From Ulva prolifera (lineage: Eukaryota > Chlorophyta > Ulvophyceae > Ulvales > Ulvaceae), in the NCBI GenBank assembly GCA_023078555.1, contig CM041198.1, positions 5,532,354 to 5,596,353 on the forward strand: a stretch of 64,000 bases of DNA, read 5' to 3'. The notes under the pieces were generated by a model that was not told the origin of the DNA, made no database searches, and worked only from the letters and a program-made list of their open reading frames with translations. Position numbers and translations under genes: made by a program. Below, piece by piece: positions 32,079 to 43,100 of this stretch (position 1 is its first letter; each line of letters opens with the position of its first letter).

Positions 32079-32935
32079 ACACACGCACGCACAGACCCCA
32101 CGGCCGACACACAACATCACAACCACCCACACCTCAACGCCCGCCGCCGTACGACAGGGCCATTCCCAACACACTGCTGCCTGAGGCCGCCCATCATGGC
32201 CGCTCGATTGCTGGGGGCCGCCCTAGCCCCAAGACCCGCCCCCACCCCACCGAGCCACAGCACACCACGCCAGCCCGGCACACCGCCGCGCAGCCTCGCC
32301 GGCCCACGCCGCAACGCACCCAGGACAATGCACCGCCCAAGCCGTCTCCGCAGTCCTTGCACATGCCAACGAAGGCACCCCGCACACCCATCGGACCCGG
32401 CCTAGCCGGTGTCAGAGGCCACAGGTCGGTGGCGTCAAGCGGACGGGGCGCCCGAGGGGCACCCCACCGCTCAGGCCGGATGGCCTGTAAGCGGTGAGAG
32501 GTCATCAGACGGGACTGTGAGTCCCGCCAAAACTGCCTTGCTCGCGTGACGTGCCATCAGCGGAGCTGCGGCGCGCACCTGGCGCGCCACTGCACGACAG
32601 AGAGTCGTCGAGAGATCGCGCATTGCGTTCTCCAGGAAACGCCGCCGAGAGGCCGCGCCAGACCCTGCAGCCACATCAGCAAGCCTGTTGAGGAATGCAA
32701 AGGCGGCCGGGCCAACACGGCCGTACGTCTCATGCGTCAGCGGGACCATCGTGAACGCGCCCGCACCGGCCCGGCCGTACTTTTCGCATTTGCGCCGGTC
32801 GGCGGCCTCTGCCGAGGCACCGTCGCGGAGCGCCGCGGCGCTGACGTTCGAGGAATTCCTTAAGCCAGCGCGCGGGTGGGTGACGCACACGTCGCCGATG
32901 ACCGGCGCGCCCGGGAAGAACGCGAGGATGTCGTT
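32079..32935 (-). mobile_element. Family-1 copy IV, 5'-truncated, minus strand (inner part)
   Basis: On the minus strand this holds the end of the RLE ORF and the A-type 3' UTR, closely matching 49860-50690 of copy III. It is cut at 32079 by copy II and continues at 27076-26940. The 5' truncation is near 32935, next to a family-2 3' end. Confidence 0.85.
32471..32935 (-). pseudogene. Copy IV, C-terminal RLE fragment
   Basis: The minus-strand reading matches the copy III C-terminus: ILAFFPGAPVIGDVCVTHP, then, after a small insertion with altered frame text near 32860 (GLRNSSNVSAAALRDGAS), KCEKYGRAGAGAF, PLTHETYGRVGPAAFAFLN and LTGHPA at the stop 32471-32473. KCEKYG replaces KREKYG of copy III. 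The fragment has no RT and is 5'-truncated, so it is dead on its own. Confidence 0.85.
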
Positions 32936-33032
32936 GTTGTTACGTTGTGTATACGTATGTTGATGTTGATTCGGATGAGATTCGGTTTCAGTGTTTGTTT
33001 TTTCCCGTTCACTCTTTTGTAATTAATCGACA
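32936..33032 (+). mobile_element. Family-2 3'-end fragment
   Basis: Contains TTGATTCGGATGAGATTCGG and ends CCCGTTCACTCTTTTGTAAT, the family-2 3' terminus seen at six places up to 35165. There is no coding part. It abuts the truncated 5' end of copy IV. Confidence 0.7.
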
Positions 33033-33384
33033 AATAGATCTGGACAGAGTCATGATTGAGATTGTGCGCTGACGTATCAGCGGTGCGGCTTTGTGAAAAG
33101 TGCTAACACGGCAATATGCTCACAGCAAATTCGAAGCGCTCTGCAACAGAGCAGTGCACGTGATACGTGCGGCTAATAAGATAGTAAAGCCCAGACTTTC
33201 GTGTGCTTACGTGCCCTGCAGGTAACACAGGGACATGACGTCGACACGAATGCACATGGTGCTATATCTACAGTTGCAAACGCGCACAGCTGGTGTCGAA
33301 AATACAACAGCTGTACATTTCGTGAAAACAAACTCGCTCATATCGAAAGTCTCCCGCTCATACATATGGTTTACAAAAGAGTGA
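33033..33384. other. No gene recognised; ends in a short family-2 terminus
   Basis: Unstructured until 33370-33384, where TTTACAAAAGAGTGA (an antisense family-2 terminus) occurs about 20 bases before the next antisense terminus. Confidence 0.5.
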
Positions 33385-33389
33385 TGTAA

Positions 33390-33660
33390 AACAAGTTTAC
33401 AAAAGAGTGAACGGGAGAAAAGAAACACTGAAACCGAATCTCATCCGAATCAACTGCAACATACACTCACACACACACGCAAACTACAACCGCACTCACA
33501 CCTCAGTCCGGCAGGATCGCGTCCTCCAGGCCCGCATCATACTGTTTTCTCCCGTGCACTCTTTTGCAAAACACACCGCATGCGCAACCCCTGCTCCCGA
33601 TTGTCACGGCATATCTGACAAGCCCAGACATGACTGCCCGCCGCCCATGCATCGACGTTG
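33390..33660 (-). pseudogene. Family-2 3' end with last codons, split by a tiny insertion
   Basis: On the minus strand it ends YDAGLEDAILPD-stop followed by a 3' UTR and CCCGTTCACTCTTTTGTAAA, as at 34469-34620. Around 33541-33583 a roughly 40-bp piece containing TTTTCTCCCGTGCACTCTTTTGCAAAA (in parts) interrupts it, flanked by CCGCAT on both sides. Beyond it the element sequence resumes (GCAACCCCTGCTCCCGA...GACAAGCCCAGAC), matching 34616-34652. Confidence 0.65.
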
Positions 33661-33904
33661 ACGAGCCACGAAGCATTTCTGCATCTCCGAATATCGCACG
33701 TGAGTCCGATCGATGACCAGCCGGCTGCGACATTTCGAGGTTTGCAGTGCACTGTTCCGAGAACCAGCGCACGCGAAACAATTCCTACACCTGCACTGGC
33801 AGTCACTATAAATGCCTCCATGATCCATGCACGGATCAATCAGTAAGCTGACTTGACTCGCACACCTAGCCATCATCACGAGAGGTATCCTGTATCCAGC
33901 CGGC

Positions 33905-33953
33905 GTACTGAGGGGCACCTGTCCGTCTTAATCCGTTCATTCTTTTGTAATAC
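33905..33953 (+). mobile_element. Family-2 3'-end fragment
   Basis: Ends TCCGTTCATTCTTTTGTAAT, with two differences from the other termini. Only the last few dozen bases are recognisable. Confidence 0.5.
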
Positions 33954-34452
33954 ATCCCCTGTCACGCTTGGCACCTGCGACGCTTGCTCGGCAACTGCCA
34001 GATTCCCCGCAACGTCACCCGTGACGGTTACGGAAAGGTGGGAAACCCTTGCTTTGTTGTAATCAGCATCGAAGTTCGTTGGTTTGAAACCGAGTACGTG
34101 TCTGGCCTGAAGTGAGACAATGTAGGACTGCCTTGCTCGAGGGCTGGGTCAAGCACGCCGCGCCGCCAGTTGTCACACGCTGTACGGCCGTCCGCAACCA
34201 CAATTTGCAGACTCGGCGCAAGGCGCTTGACATCGCTGCAACATCCTGTCTCGAAATGCGGCGCCACAGTAGAGGTGGTTGCTGCGTCTTGATTAGGATG
34301 GGTATTTTGTATGGGAGAGAAGGGAAATGCGTTTTCCGAAATAAGAGTAAAACACACACTATCACAGAGATGTCGTGAGGAGTTTGTATGTGCTCGCTGA
34401 CTTTGCTGGAGAGCTTGTGTCCATCACTCATATGTGACCACGTCGACGGTTT

Positions 34453-34468
34453 GGTAGTTGTCTTCTGC
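34453..34468. repeat. 16-bp target duplication, left copy
   Basis: GGTAGTTGTCTTCTGC, repeated exactly at 34942-34957, flanks the minus-strand family-2 insertion. Confidence 0.85.
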
Positions 34469-34941
34469 GTACAAAAGAGTGAACGGGAGAAAACAAACAC
34501 TGAAACCGAATCTCACCCGAATCAACCGCAACTTACACTCACACACACACGAACACTACAACCGCACTCACAACTCAGTCCGGCAGGATCGCGTCCTCCA
34601 GGCCCGCATCATATCGCAACCCTTGCTCCCGAGATATGACAAGCCCAGACTTCCGATACATATCCGCATTGCCGCGCTGCAATGACACCGACAACACCCG
34701 CAGCGCCCACTGGACAAACGCGCCTTTGGAGATGCGCCCACTGGCAGCGGCCACATCACCCAACTGACCGACGAACCGCACGGCAGCCTTGCCCATGAAG
34801 CCACACGATTCGACCGCAAACGGAACAAACCGGAACGCGGCATGGTCAGGCACGTCCCGCCGGAAGCGGTCCCGCTTCCTGTCCTCCGCCCGCTCCGCCG
34901 TCGCACCCGTCTCCCGCGCCGCAGCGGCCACGTATAGTATA
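34469..34941 (-). mobile_element. Family-2 RLE retrotransposon, 5'-truncated (473 bp)
   Basis: The 3' terminus CCCGTTCACTCTTTTGTAC faces left and the truncated 5' end faces right, with exact 16-bp target duplications on both sides. The target is itself the end of a plus-strand family-2 copy: removing the insertion gives TTGTCTTCTGC followed by CGTTCACTCTTTTGTAAC. The element thus entered another copy's 3' end, antisense. Confidence 0.85.
34575..34941 (-). pseudogene. Family-2 RLE domain C-terminal fragment
   Basis: The reading includes RKRDRFRRD, then FRFVPFAVESCGFMGKAAVRF, VGQLGDVAAASGRISKGAF, VQWALRVLSVSLQRGNADMYRKSG and ILPD-stop. The K-(R/K)-(D)-(R/K)(F/Y) then F-P-(F/L)-x-x-E-(S/T)-x-G helix pattern parallels family 1 (KRDKYG ... 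LVPLSHETYG..GPAAFAFL...L.D.AA) but the sequences are very different. It is a separate RLE lineage. The catalytic N-terminal part of the domain is missing by truncation. Confidence 0.75.
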
Positions 34942-34974
34942 GGTAGTTGTCTTCTGCCGTTCACTCTTTTGTAA
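34942..34974 (+). mobile_element. End of host family-2 copy, with right 16-bp duplication
   Basis: GGTAGTTGTCTTCTGC (34942-34957) plus CGTTCACTCTTTTGTAAC (to 34974) completes the plus-strand copy whose preceding bases are at 34450-34468. A 17-bp direct repeat TGTGACCACGTCGACGG flanks this small host copy (34433-34449 and 34985-35001), likely its own target duplication, with about 10 unexplained bases before the right one. Confidence 0.65.
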
Positions 34975-35080
34975 CTTGAAGATCTGTGACCACGTCGACG
35001 GCCATCCGGACATGCGCGCCCACGTCCACAATCCAAGCCAATTTGTTTGTTGTTACAAAATTGAATATTCAAAGGACAGT

Positions 35081-35165
35081 ATGATGGTGTGTGTATGTGT
35101 TGCTGTTGATTCGGGTGAGATTCGGTGTTGGTGGTTGTCTTCTCTCGTTCACTCTTGTGTAAGAA
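35081..35165 (+). mobile_element. 85-bp family-2 3'-end insertion
   Basis: Contains TTGATTCGGGTGAGATTCGG and ends CTCGTTCACTCTTGTGTAAG. An 11-bp duplication CAAAGGACAGT lies at 35070-35080 and 35166-35176. It shows that family 2, like family 1, leaves inserts of well under 100 bp. Confidence 0.8.
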
Positions 35166-35580
35166 CAAAGGACAGTGCTCTAGATCTGCCCTGCACAGGC
35201 CAGTCATCGAGTTTGTATGTAAGCCCGATGCTCCACTGGACATCCTTCCAGAGTAAGTTGTGTGCGTCGGGCTCGCGTGCTCGGCCTTAACCCGGCTCGC
35301 CAAGATGCCAGCGTAATTGCAGCCATTGTGCTTTACGAACCCCTTGCCGTCAGCTGCGTGTCATCGACAATGCATGGATCCAGGACGGCGTGGCAGAAAT
35401 CATCTGGCGAGATACGTCTCGCCACTACTGCCTGTCTACAAGCGGACATTATAGCTCTGAAGTACTATAGCTGTTTTTTACAATACTACGCTGCCGCGAG
35501 AAGCGACTCCGATCCCAGCATGATGCTTCATGCCCTGACGTCACTGCCGCGAGGCTGCTGGCCAGCGGCACCACGAATCT

Positions 35581-35629
35581 ACGACTAACAGATATATTGA
35601 GCATTTGTACACTGCTTTCTGTTAGTCGT
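35581..35629. repeat. Inverted repeat with 11-bp arms
   Basis: ACGACTAACAG (35581-35591) and CTGTTAGTCGT (35619-35629) are perfect arms around a 27-base spacer. Confidence 0.7.
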
Positions 35630-37159
35630 TCTGCGTTGGCGGGGAAATCAGCCGCCGCCTTGTACGCTCTGCGACGGGACTATCAAACGGACAGTCGCAC
35701 GGCTCCGGACTGTCGCTTGCCTATCCGACCATGTGTATAGCCCTGCCGCATAGCTGATATTACATGTCAGTCTTCTGGGCTGCAAAGAGCTTGCAGAACG
35801 CGTCATTGCCGGACATTGCGCAACCAGTGCAATCTGTTTCTCATGTCCCTCCTCAAGGGCTCGTACGTGCATGCAAAACGCGGCCATGTATACATCTACA
35901 GGTTGCATTTTGCGTCCGTTGCTGACTTGTGGTGCGTTTGGGTCATAGCATGAGTACGCCGCCGCTCTAATACTGTCCTGCAGCAATAAACGCTGCGAAA
36001 TAACACAGCGCATACGCTCAGAACCGGTCTTGATCAAGATATTTATCTAGAATTGTAACTATCTGGAGATGCTTTCGATCCAGGTACCGAGGCACAGGTA
36101 GCCTGCACAGAAGTGCGACACCGGCGGCGTCGCATTCCCGAACACCGCAGGAAATGCTCTTTCGCCGCGACACTTTCGCGCGATGCGGCCTTAAGCTTCA
36201 CGATGTACAGCGTGGGCACAGTTTGTTCTTTTGTCTATGTCAGCATAAGAGCAACGAGCGGAAAGCGGTCTGAAGCACAGTTGCACGCTTTGTGCCTCAG
36301 GCTGGTGATTGCGTGGCAACTAGTAGTGTCAATGGTCGGCGGTCATGTGCATCGTCAACCGCGCGTCACCCCATGTTTGTGTCGCTCGACACAGCTGCGT
36401 CGTGCTCTTGGCGGGCCAGAGAAAAATGAGTACTTATGTACAGAGAATGCCCCCCAGCGGCGGGCCCAGCATCTCCCCGGCCGCGGTGTGCACGCTCTTG
36501 GAATCCACAACTTGCAACAACCCATCATCAATTTTGCGTGCGCACTGTACATGAAACACGATGGCACTACGTGCCTAGCCCACGGGGCGGGCGTAGGCGC
36601 GGGGTGTCGGGGTGCGGGGTGGCGGGAGCATGGCACTTAGACAGCAGCAATAGCTATTCTGTATGTTTTAGGAAGTTATGCATGTGTGTATGCTCTGAGG
36701 GTGGTGTTGGTACGGGTGTGCATGTTTCGGAGTTTAGTGTGAGTGCATGTTTGTTGGTCCCTCGCAGCGGAGGATAGCCTGGGTCTACAAGTGCAAGCTT
36801 AATTTATAGTGTTGTGTTGCTCTATGTTGTGATGCCCATTGAGTTCCTAGCTAAGGACAGAGGGTGTGGGCCAAAGTGTGCAAGCTTCTGTTACACTAAC
36901 TTGTGTTCTTCTGTGATCAGATGACATGTGTCCATGTGCAGAGAGTGCAGGCCTGAATGTGCATGCCTCAAGCACCGCAGTGCTGCTATAGTCTACTGGT
37001 CAGACATTGTGTTGTTCGTTGCTATTCCATGTTCCCTGCTTTGATTGGTCTGCCTGATTGATTGGTCTGCCATCAGAAGGCCAGCGTCAATTGTGCACAG
37101 TACACAGGCGACTGGCCAGATATCTGTCGTGAGGGGCTGCAGCAGCATGTGGTGATAAA

Positions 37160-37207
37160 CACACTGTATGTGCTGTCACGGAGCACACTGTATGTACTGT
37201 CACGGAG
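37160..37207. repeat. 24-bp tandem duplication
   Basis: CACACTGTATGTGCTGTCAC plus GGAG occurs twice in a row with one substitution (G/A at the 13th base). Confidence 0.8.
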
Positions 37208-38575
37208 CGGCTCAGTGAAATAGCGGATTGTGGCCGTCGGCAGACAGCGCATGCTGTGCGATGCAGACAAATATGCAGTCGAGAGATCACATGTCATTTG
37301 TCGAGAGCTTGTGCAGCTGTGTGCGCAGCGGTAGTGCATCTTCGCAACAGCGACGGTATATGCCCCTGGAATAGCAACGCAGCGTATCGCTTCTCCAGCT
37401 ACGTGTCTGCAGCAGAACGCTGCATGTTTTGAGCGAACAATCGATGATGTGTTAACGTTGCATCTGGCGTGCTTGGTAGCCGGTACGCTGGGACAGCGAC
37501 GTCATGCTGCTGTGCACGCAGCCGAGCAGAGCAAACGCCATATTCCAATGCGGTGACATGAGCCTCGTTTCTTTGCTTCAGAGATCTCTGCGAGTGTATA
37601 TCTCGGCGAGGCAGTGCACAGCAAAAAAAAGCTGCCAGGCGTCACGGGCGATACAAAGCGGTTGCATTATCGACAGCTCTGGGTGGAGCATACAGTTGTG
37701 ACAATAGGACGTAAAAAATACTCGATGCAGCATGGCCATACGATCGACAGGGCCGCACACAGCAAGAGTGTGATTTGTGACAGCATACCCGGACCATCAG
37801 TCTGAAGATGGCTACCAATCGAACTTCATCGGAGCCAGACCAGGGCAGGCATTTGCAGCATTTACAGCTGCTTGAGAAGATATCAATCCTCTGCAAGCTG
37901 TGCGCGGTTGGATTCGCACACAGCAGGCATTCAACACGGCTCACAGCGCGCACAGAGCATCGTCGACTACAACGCTACAACGCCGTTTGTGAACTATAGA
38001 ATCTCGGCAGCTACATGTGCAGCTGCAAAGTTTGTCTGTCTGGTGAAAGCAACCGTCCGTGCCAAGTCTGCTCGGCGGCCGGTACGCCGGGACATGAACG
38101 GGCTGCACCGCTGTCCTGCTGGGACAGCATGTTGAAGCATGCAGCAAAATTAATTGTGTACCTGTTTCCGGCTGTGTCGCTGCACGTCCGCACGCTACAG
38201 GTGTCGCGCAGATCTGTCGAGGTCGGTGCCGGAACGATTCCGGAACAGTGGACCATGTACGCGGTCGACGCGGCGCCAGCGGGCGATCGCTACACTATAA
38301 ACGCGTGGAATCGGTGGCGAGGTGGGCGATCCTACCCGTGGGGAGGGGCGCGAGGCTCTAAGGCCCGGTGGGCAAACATGGAGACCCCCACCCCACCCTC
38401 CGTGACACGATTAGCGCTCTGCAGAGGCACATTCACACAACAACAGAGTTTACCGGCATATATGCTTCCACAGTTCATGTTCGCTTGTACTACTGATTGC
38501 CACAGCCTACAACAGCTCGGGCCCAGGGGGCTGAATTACTAATTCAACATATCATGAAATGTTTATACTATCGAG

Positions 38576-38648
38576 CCTCAGGCAGCAGTGTGTTGGGCAC
38601 GGCCATGTCGTACGGTGGCAGGCGTTGTGGTGTTGGTGGCTGTGTTGT
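38576..38648 (+). mobile_element. Fragment G (A-type 3' UTR), left part
   Basis: From CCTCAGGCAGCAGTGTGTTG it follows the copy III 3' UTR (from about 50550). It is interrupted at 38649 by fragment F and resumes at 56350. Its last ten bases, GCTGTGTTGT, are the left target duplication of F. No duplication for G itself was found. Confidence 0.75.
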
Positions 38649-38882
38649 GTTACACAGGAAAAAGCCGGAGCGGCCGGTAGCACCGCCAGGACCAAAAGGG
38701 AGAGCACGAACAACGCAATGCGCACGCAGCAGGAGAGCAACAGCCAACGCCAAGGCACAACAAGCACCCACACACCCCCACGCGCCCACACACTACCACA
38801 CGCACCACACACTGAACCCGACCCACGCACCCACGCACCCGCACGCGGCCCAGACCCAAACCCAAATACACACCCAAGCACC
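38649..38882 (-). mobile_element. Fragment F (B-type 3' UTR, antisense), left part
   Basis: The reverse complement of GTTACACAGGAAAAAGCCGG gives a family-1 terminus. The sequence follows the copy V 3' UTR (50717-50935) with several percent divergence. It is interrupted by copy III after 38882 and continues at 56284-56349. Target duplications GCTGTGTTGT lie at 38639-38648 and 56350-56359. Confidence 0.8.
38868..38882. repeat. 15-bp target duplication of copy III, left
   Basis: ACACACCCAAGCACC, repeated exactly at 56284-56298, directly after the GTAAC end of copy III. Confidence 0.85.
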
Positions 38883-39136
38883 AAGCATGTCTGTCGAGTG
38901 ACCTTCTTTGTTTGTTCTGAATGCGTGGCTCGCTCTGCTCGCCGCGCGTTGCGGTTCCGCCTCCGGCAGGTCCCAGAACGATAACTTAGAAATTAATTTT
39001 TGTAAAACACAGCCGCAGTAGGTCGAAGCGGCTTTGGCGCCGGGTCCTGCGCCTAGTGCAGCCACCGTGCTTCCGCTCTGCGCAGCCAAGTGCTGATCCG
39101 CCCTCCGGCCCAGCCTCCTACTCTGGAGCCTGCGAC

Positions 39137-39205
39137 AGTGTATAATAAATAATTTGACGTCTTATTTTGTCCTCGACAGCGGGGTCACGAACTCGTTCTT
39201 GGCCC
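39137..39205 (+). promoter_or_regulatory. 5' UTR TATA-like word and imperfect hairpin, copy III
   Basis: AGTGTATAATAAAT (about 39137-39150) precedes GTCCTCGACAGCGGGG. The stem pairs 39182-39192 (GGGTCACGAAC) with 39195-39205 (GTTCTTGGCCC), with one C-T mismatch and one G-T pair. The arm sequence differs from copies II and V while the pairing is kept. Confidence 0.5.
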
Positions 39206-39298
39206 ATACTTTCTGTGGGTGCGGATGCACCAGGCGAACTGATCGTTTGCCGCCCTGCCCAAACGACGTCGACGTGCCTCAACGGAGCTTAGGCAGGA

Positions 39299-39539
39299 AT
39301 GCCGAGTGTTCGACAGGTTCAGCGGAGGCGAAGGAAGGAACCGGAAGAGGAGCTACCATGTCCTGTGTGCGAGGAGCAGGTCAAGAAAGGGCGCCTGCCC
39401 GATCACTGCCGTAGACAGCATCCAGGCCATGTGTACTCGACGGATCAGCTGGCCCTGCACAGCTGGCAGCCGTGCCCATTCTGCAGACTCCCGTTCTCGA
39501 CCATCAGTGGGGGCCTAATGAAGCACGCAGCGAACTGCC
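39299..39539 (+). pseudogene. Copy III polyprotein, N-terminal part before the copia insertion
   Basis: ATG at 39299 (MPSVRQVQRRRRKEPEEELPC). The fingers are CPVCEEQVKKGRLPDHCRRQH (CX2CX11HX4H) and CPFCRLPFSTISGGLMKHAANC. The copia LTR begins in the codon after the last Cys. Dropping the copia element and one 5-bp duplication joins the frame correctly to 46123 onward, where it matches copy II (REDRCRHEPPQADDALVHRA). Confidence 0.85.
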
Positions 39540-39887
39540 TGTCACAATGCATGAGCCTGCGGGCAGCAGTGTGGTGACAGGTGCACCCATGCACGGACGA
39601 TCCGCGGATCCAGTGCAGGGGTAAGCCGCCAGCCTAGATTGTCTCGATGTAGTGAGAGAGATCCTGCGAGGGTTTCCCGCCGTAACCTTGAGTGTTCAGT
39701 GTGCATATAAGCATGTGCACACTGAGATCTGTAACCATTCTCTTTACTGTTTCCCGGTACTAGCACTTCCCTTCAACATCTCTCGGTTCTACCTCTGTGC
39801 GCAGCAGGTATGAGATGTTGGCTGTCCTGACCTGACCTGAACAAGGACTGCGCGTCCTGACCTGCACGTATGATAGCTTTTCTGACA
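39540..39887 (+). repeat. 5' LTR of the copia element
   Basis: Starts TGTCACAATGCATGAGCC and ends TAGCTTTTCTGACA. A TATA-like GCATATAAG at about 39703-39711 sits in a short inverted pair CAGTGTGC/GCACACTG and is the likely promoter. It also contains the palindrome GATCCGCGGATC. Confidence 0.95.
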
Positions 39888-39905
39888 TGGTATCGATGAT
39901 GTTAG
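39888..39905 (+). promoter_or_regulatory. Primer binding site of the copia element
   Basis: TGGTATCGATGATG begins directly after the 5' LTR. TGGTATC is the usual start of initiator-Met tRNA primer sites in Ty1/copia elements; beyond those seven bases the match is not clear. Confidence 0.6.
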
Positions 39906-40193
39906 CGTTATGTCTGTTTATGGTCTTGTTCAGGAAAGCCGTCGGCCAATGTCTGCGCGCAGACACGGCGGGCATTCCACTGTTCCGCCGGCGCTCAGAC
40001 TGCGGTCAAAAGCGCAGGAATCATTTAGCTCTCTCGTAGCACATTGTTGTTAGACACAATTCGAGAAGCTTGTTTTAATGATCAGCGCTGAGAAGAGCGA
40101 ACGCGTTCGCTTGTTTTCTCAACCTGTTTGCTTGCGAGCAATCCCACTGGTTAGTTGCTGCGCGCGACAAACAACCATCTGTCCTGATGCAGG

Positions 40194-43100
40194 ATGTCTC
40201 TCTCGAACGCAAACTCCAACGCCGACTCTCTTCGCGAAGAGAGGCGTGACGATGCTGACCAGCAGCCTCTCGTCGACAGGGACGCTGACCAGCAGCTCCC
40301 TGACGGAGAACAGCCTGCGGGTATGTTGCTCCGGGGCGGCCGAATTGTCCGGCCACGACCCTCTTCCCACACTGGGCAGAGCAGTCAACAGGTGCCTTTT
40401 TCCTCTCATGCTGTGGACGATCTTGGTCACGCTGAGTCACTCATATCACTCGAGACGTTAACCGAGGCGCTGCGCGCATCTCGCGGACGTAGCGAACCTG
40501 ATTTGACTAAAGGGAAATTGCCTGACTGGAATTACAAGACTGAAAGTTTCGTTGCGTACGAACAGAAAGTCTTTTTGTGGTTAGGTCAGTTCGAGTTAGA
40601 TCATTTGTTGCAGCACGCACCGTCTGCGGACGAACAGCGTGTTCATGCTAGGGCGAGGACACAGGTCCTAATGTCTTTGCCTGACGCGGATAGGACGACT
40701 GTCTATCGCATGTCACATTTGTGTGAAGCATGGTCTTACTTGACTGCCAAGTACAGACCTAGCACTGAAGCCGAGATCCACAGACTGTGGAGTCGGTTCA
40801 ATTCTTTGTCACAACACAATAAAGATGTCGCGACATATTGTGGTGAGGTGATGAGTGTGTACACTCAACTGGAGGCACTAGGTGCCGATGTGGGCCAGCG
40901 ATGGCTTCGATTGAAACTGTTAGAGGTGGGGGAAGAGTTCAACGCTGTGCGCGGCGAAGTTCAACACTCCTCCCCTCATGTGATAATAGCCCGTTTAACT
41001 GAGCATGCCGATTTGCTCAAACAACAGCGGTCGCTGCAGGCTAGGTCTGGGGCGCCCGCGGGCAAACCAGGCCATGGCTGGCGCAAGCAGCACCGTGGTG
41101 ACGGCCCTGTGGTCGCTGCTCTCGCAGCTGGCCAGGCTCCTCGCGAGGAGACCAGGACCTGTTTCTTCTGCAAGAAGAAGGGACATTTGCGTGCGAACTG
41201 CCCCCAACGCAAACAGGCTGCGGCCAGAGATGTTTGCACTATTGAAATGCCTGCCAAGTATCCACAGCCGGACGCGTCCATGCCGTGGAACATCATTGTT
41301 GATAGTGGGTCGGACATGCATATAGTAGGAAATCGGGAAATGTTCACTGAGTACGGCCCGTGTCAGAAAGTTGCCAATCTCGCGGGACCAGGGCAGCTTT
41401 CTATCATGGGTAGGGGAACCATTCAGGTGAACCTGGGTGCTTATGTGGACAAGCATGGGAACACGCACCCACTGGATGTGGAAATCCCCGGTGTTTACTA
41501 TGCTCCTGAATGTCCGTACAACTTGCTCAGCACGATGGGTCTTAGATCAGAGCAAATGTTCCTAGACACGCGTAGGAATGTATTATATGTCCCTGGTCTG
41601 GGTGATATGGCTACCGGCGTAGAGGATAACGTCAAATTTCAGGAACTAGATGTAGACGGTCATCCTGTTTTTGCCTTTAAAATGGCGGTAGATACGAAAC
41701 CCATTCTCGTCGGTGCGCCTGTCAATAGGGGGGTAGTCTGGTCTAACCAGAGCAGTCCGACCTCAGTTATTGAGGATCAACAGCAGTGGCATCATGTGGC
41801 GGTTGCGGCCGTTGACCTGAAGCGACCCAATGCTGGGGGAGCTGAGGTCCCATATGATGCATACTTGCTGGAACCTGCTTTTATAGCACATTTGTCTTTC
41901 CACCAGTCAAATTGGGTCCTCAAGCGCATGCAGTCTAACAGTGACTTTTATGGTCATTTGAATTTGGATGTCGATTCCGAGCCACTAGGGAATCGATGTC
42001 ACGGCTGCAGAATTGGCAAAGTGCCTGCGGGCAAGTTTTCTGCCAATGATCGTGAGCTCATGGGTCAGGCCAAGTGGCCTGGTGAGCAACTGCACGCCGA
42101 TTTAGCTGGTCCTGTCTCTCCGGTAGGAATTGGTGGTGTGAAATATGTTTTGTTTGTGATGTGTGCCTTTACCCGTTATACTTTCGTGGTAGGTCTGCGC
42201 AAAAAGAGTGAGGCTGCGGCCATGATCTCTTATATTATCGAACGCATTCGGGTGAATGTGGTGAAGCCAGGTGAACCGGGTGTGCGCATCCTACACACTG
42301 ACAAAGGGGGAGAGTTTATGGTCGCGGCCTTAAAGCTCTACCTCCAGCGTCGTGGCATCACTCACCGCTTGACCCCCACAGCCGCTCATCGCTGTAATGG
42401 CATGATCGAGAGGAGGATCGGAGTGGCCTTTGAGTCACTCCGTGCTGTGCTGCTCGCGAGCGGCCTGCCTCTGTTCCTGTGGATAGAATGCCTCGCCAGC
42501 GTTGTCCATGGTCACAATCTCACGCCATCATCGGCATTGTACCATGACAAACTGGCGAGCATCCTCAAGGGCCTGAAAGCTCAGCATGCTGTCAACGCGT
42601 CTGCGGACGTTGACGAAGCTGAGAAGAGCCTGGGGAAAGGTAAGCGCATGAAAAAGGCCGAGCGCGATAAGTTGAGGGATGAGGAGAAACGCAAGTACAA
42701 GTTGCTTGCGACGACAGAATTAGATGAGTTTTTAGTGCGGTCTTGTGATAAGGATATCATTCCTTATATGGCCTTTTTCCGAGACACCTCCGTTGAGGTG
42801 TTCCAAGATCTGCTGCGGCAGCAGCGTCCATGGGGGGTTGAAGTGTATGCATACCCTAGGGATGACAAGCTGCGGAAGTTGTCCCCGCGGGGTGTGCCTG
42901 CATACTGGGTCGGGGCTGGGTTGGGCCCCAGCATGCAGCGTGTGTACGCCCAGGACGTTCCTGGGGGTAGGGTTTTTGTTGTGCGTCAGGTGATGTGCAC
43001 TGCGGATCAGATGATCCGGCACGTACGCAAGTACGATGCGTCCGCCGTTGTGGACAAGAGGGAACCTGAGGAGTTTGCGAACTCCTATACGGTTGCTTTC

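Larger units (their letters stand above)
35177..38575. other. 3.4 kb without recognisable genes
   Basis: ORFs are short and lack domains. Two small structures are visible: a hairpin (35581-35629) and a 24-bp tandem duplication (37160-37207). GC is lower than in the flanking retrotransposons, so this may be host intergenic sequence. Confidence 0.5.

Noticed and set aside
36113..36640. A 175-aa plus-strand ORF as a host gene
   Set aside because: No domain, no repeat or splice support, composition like its surroundings.
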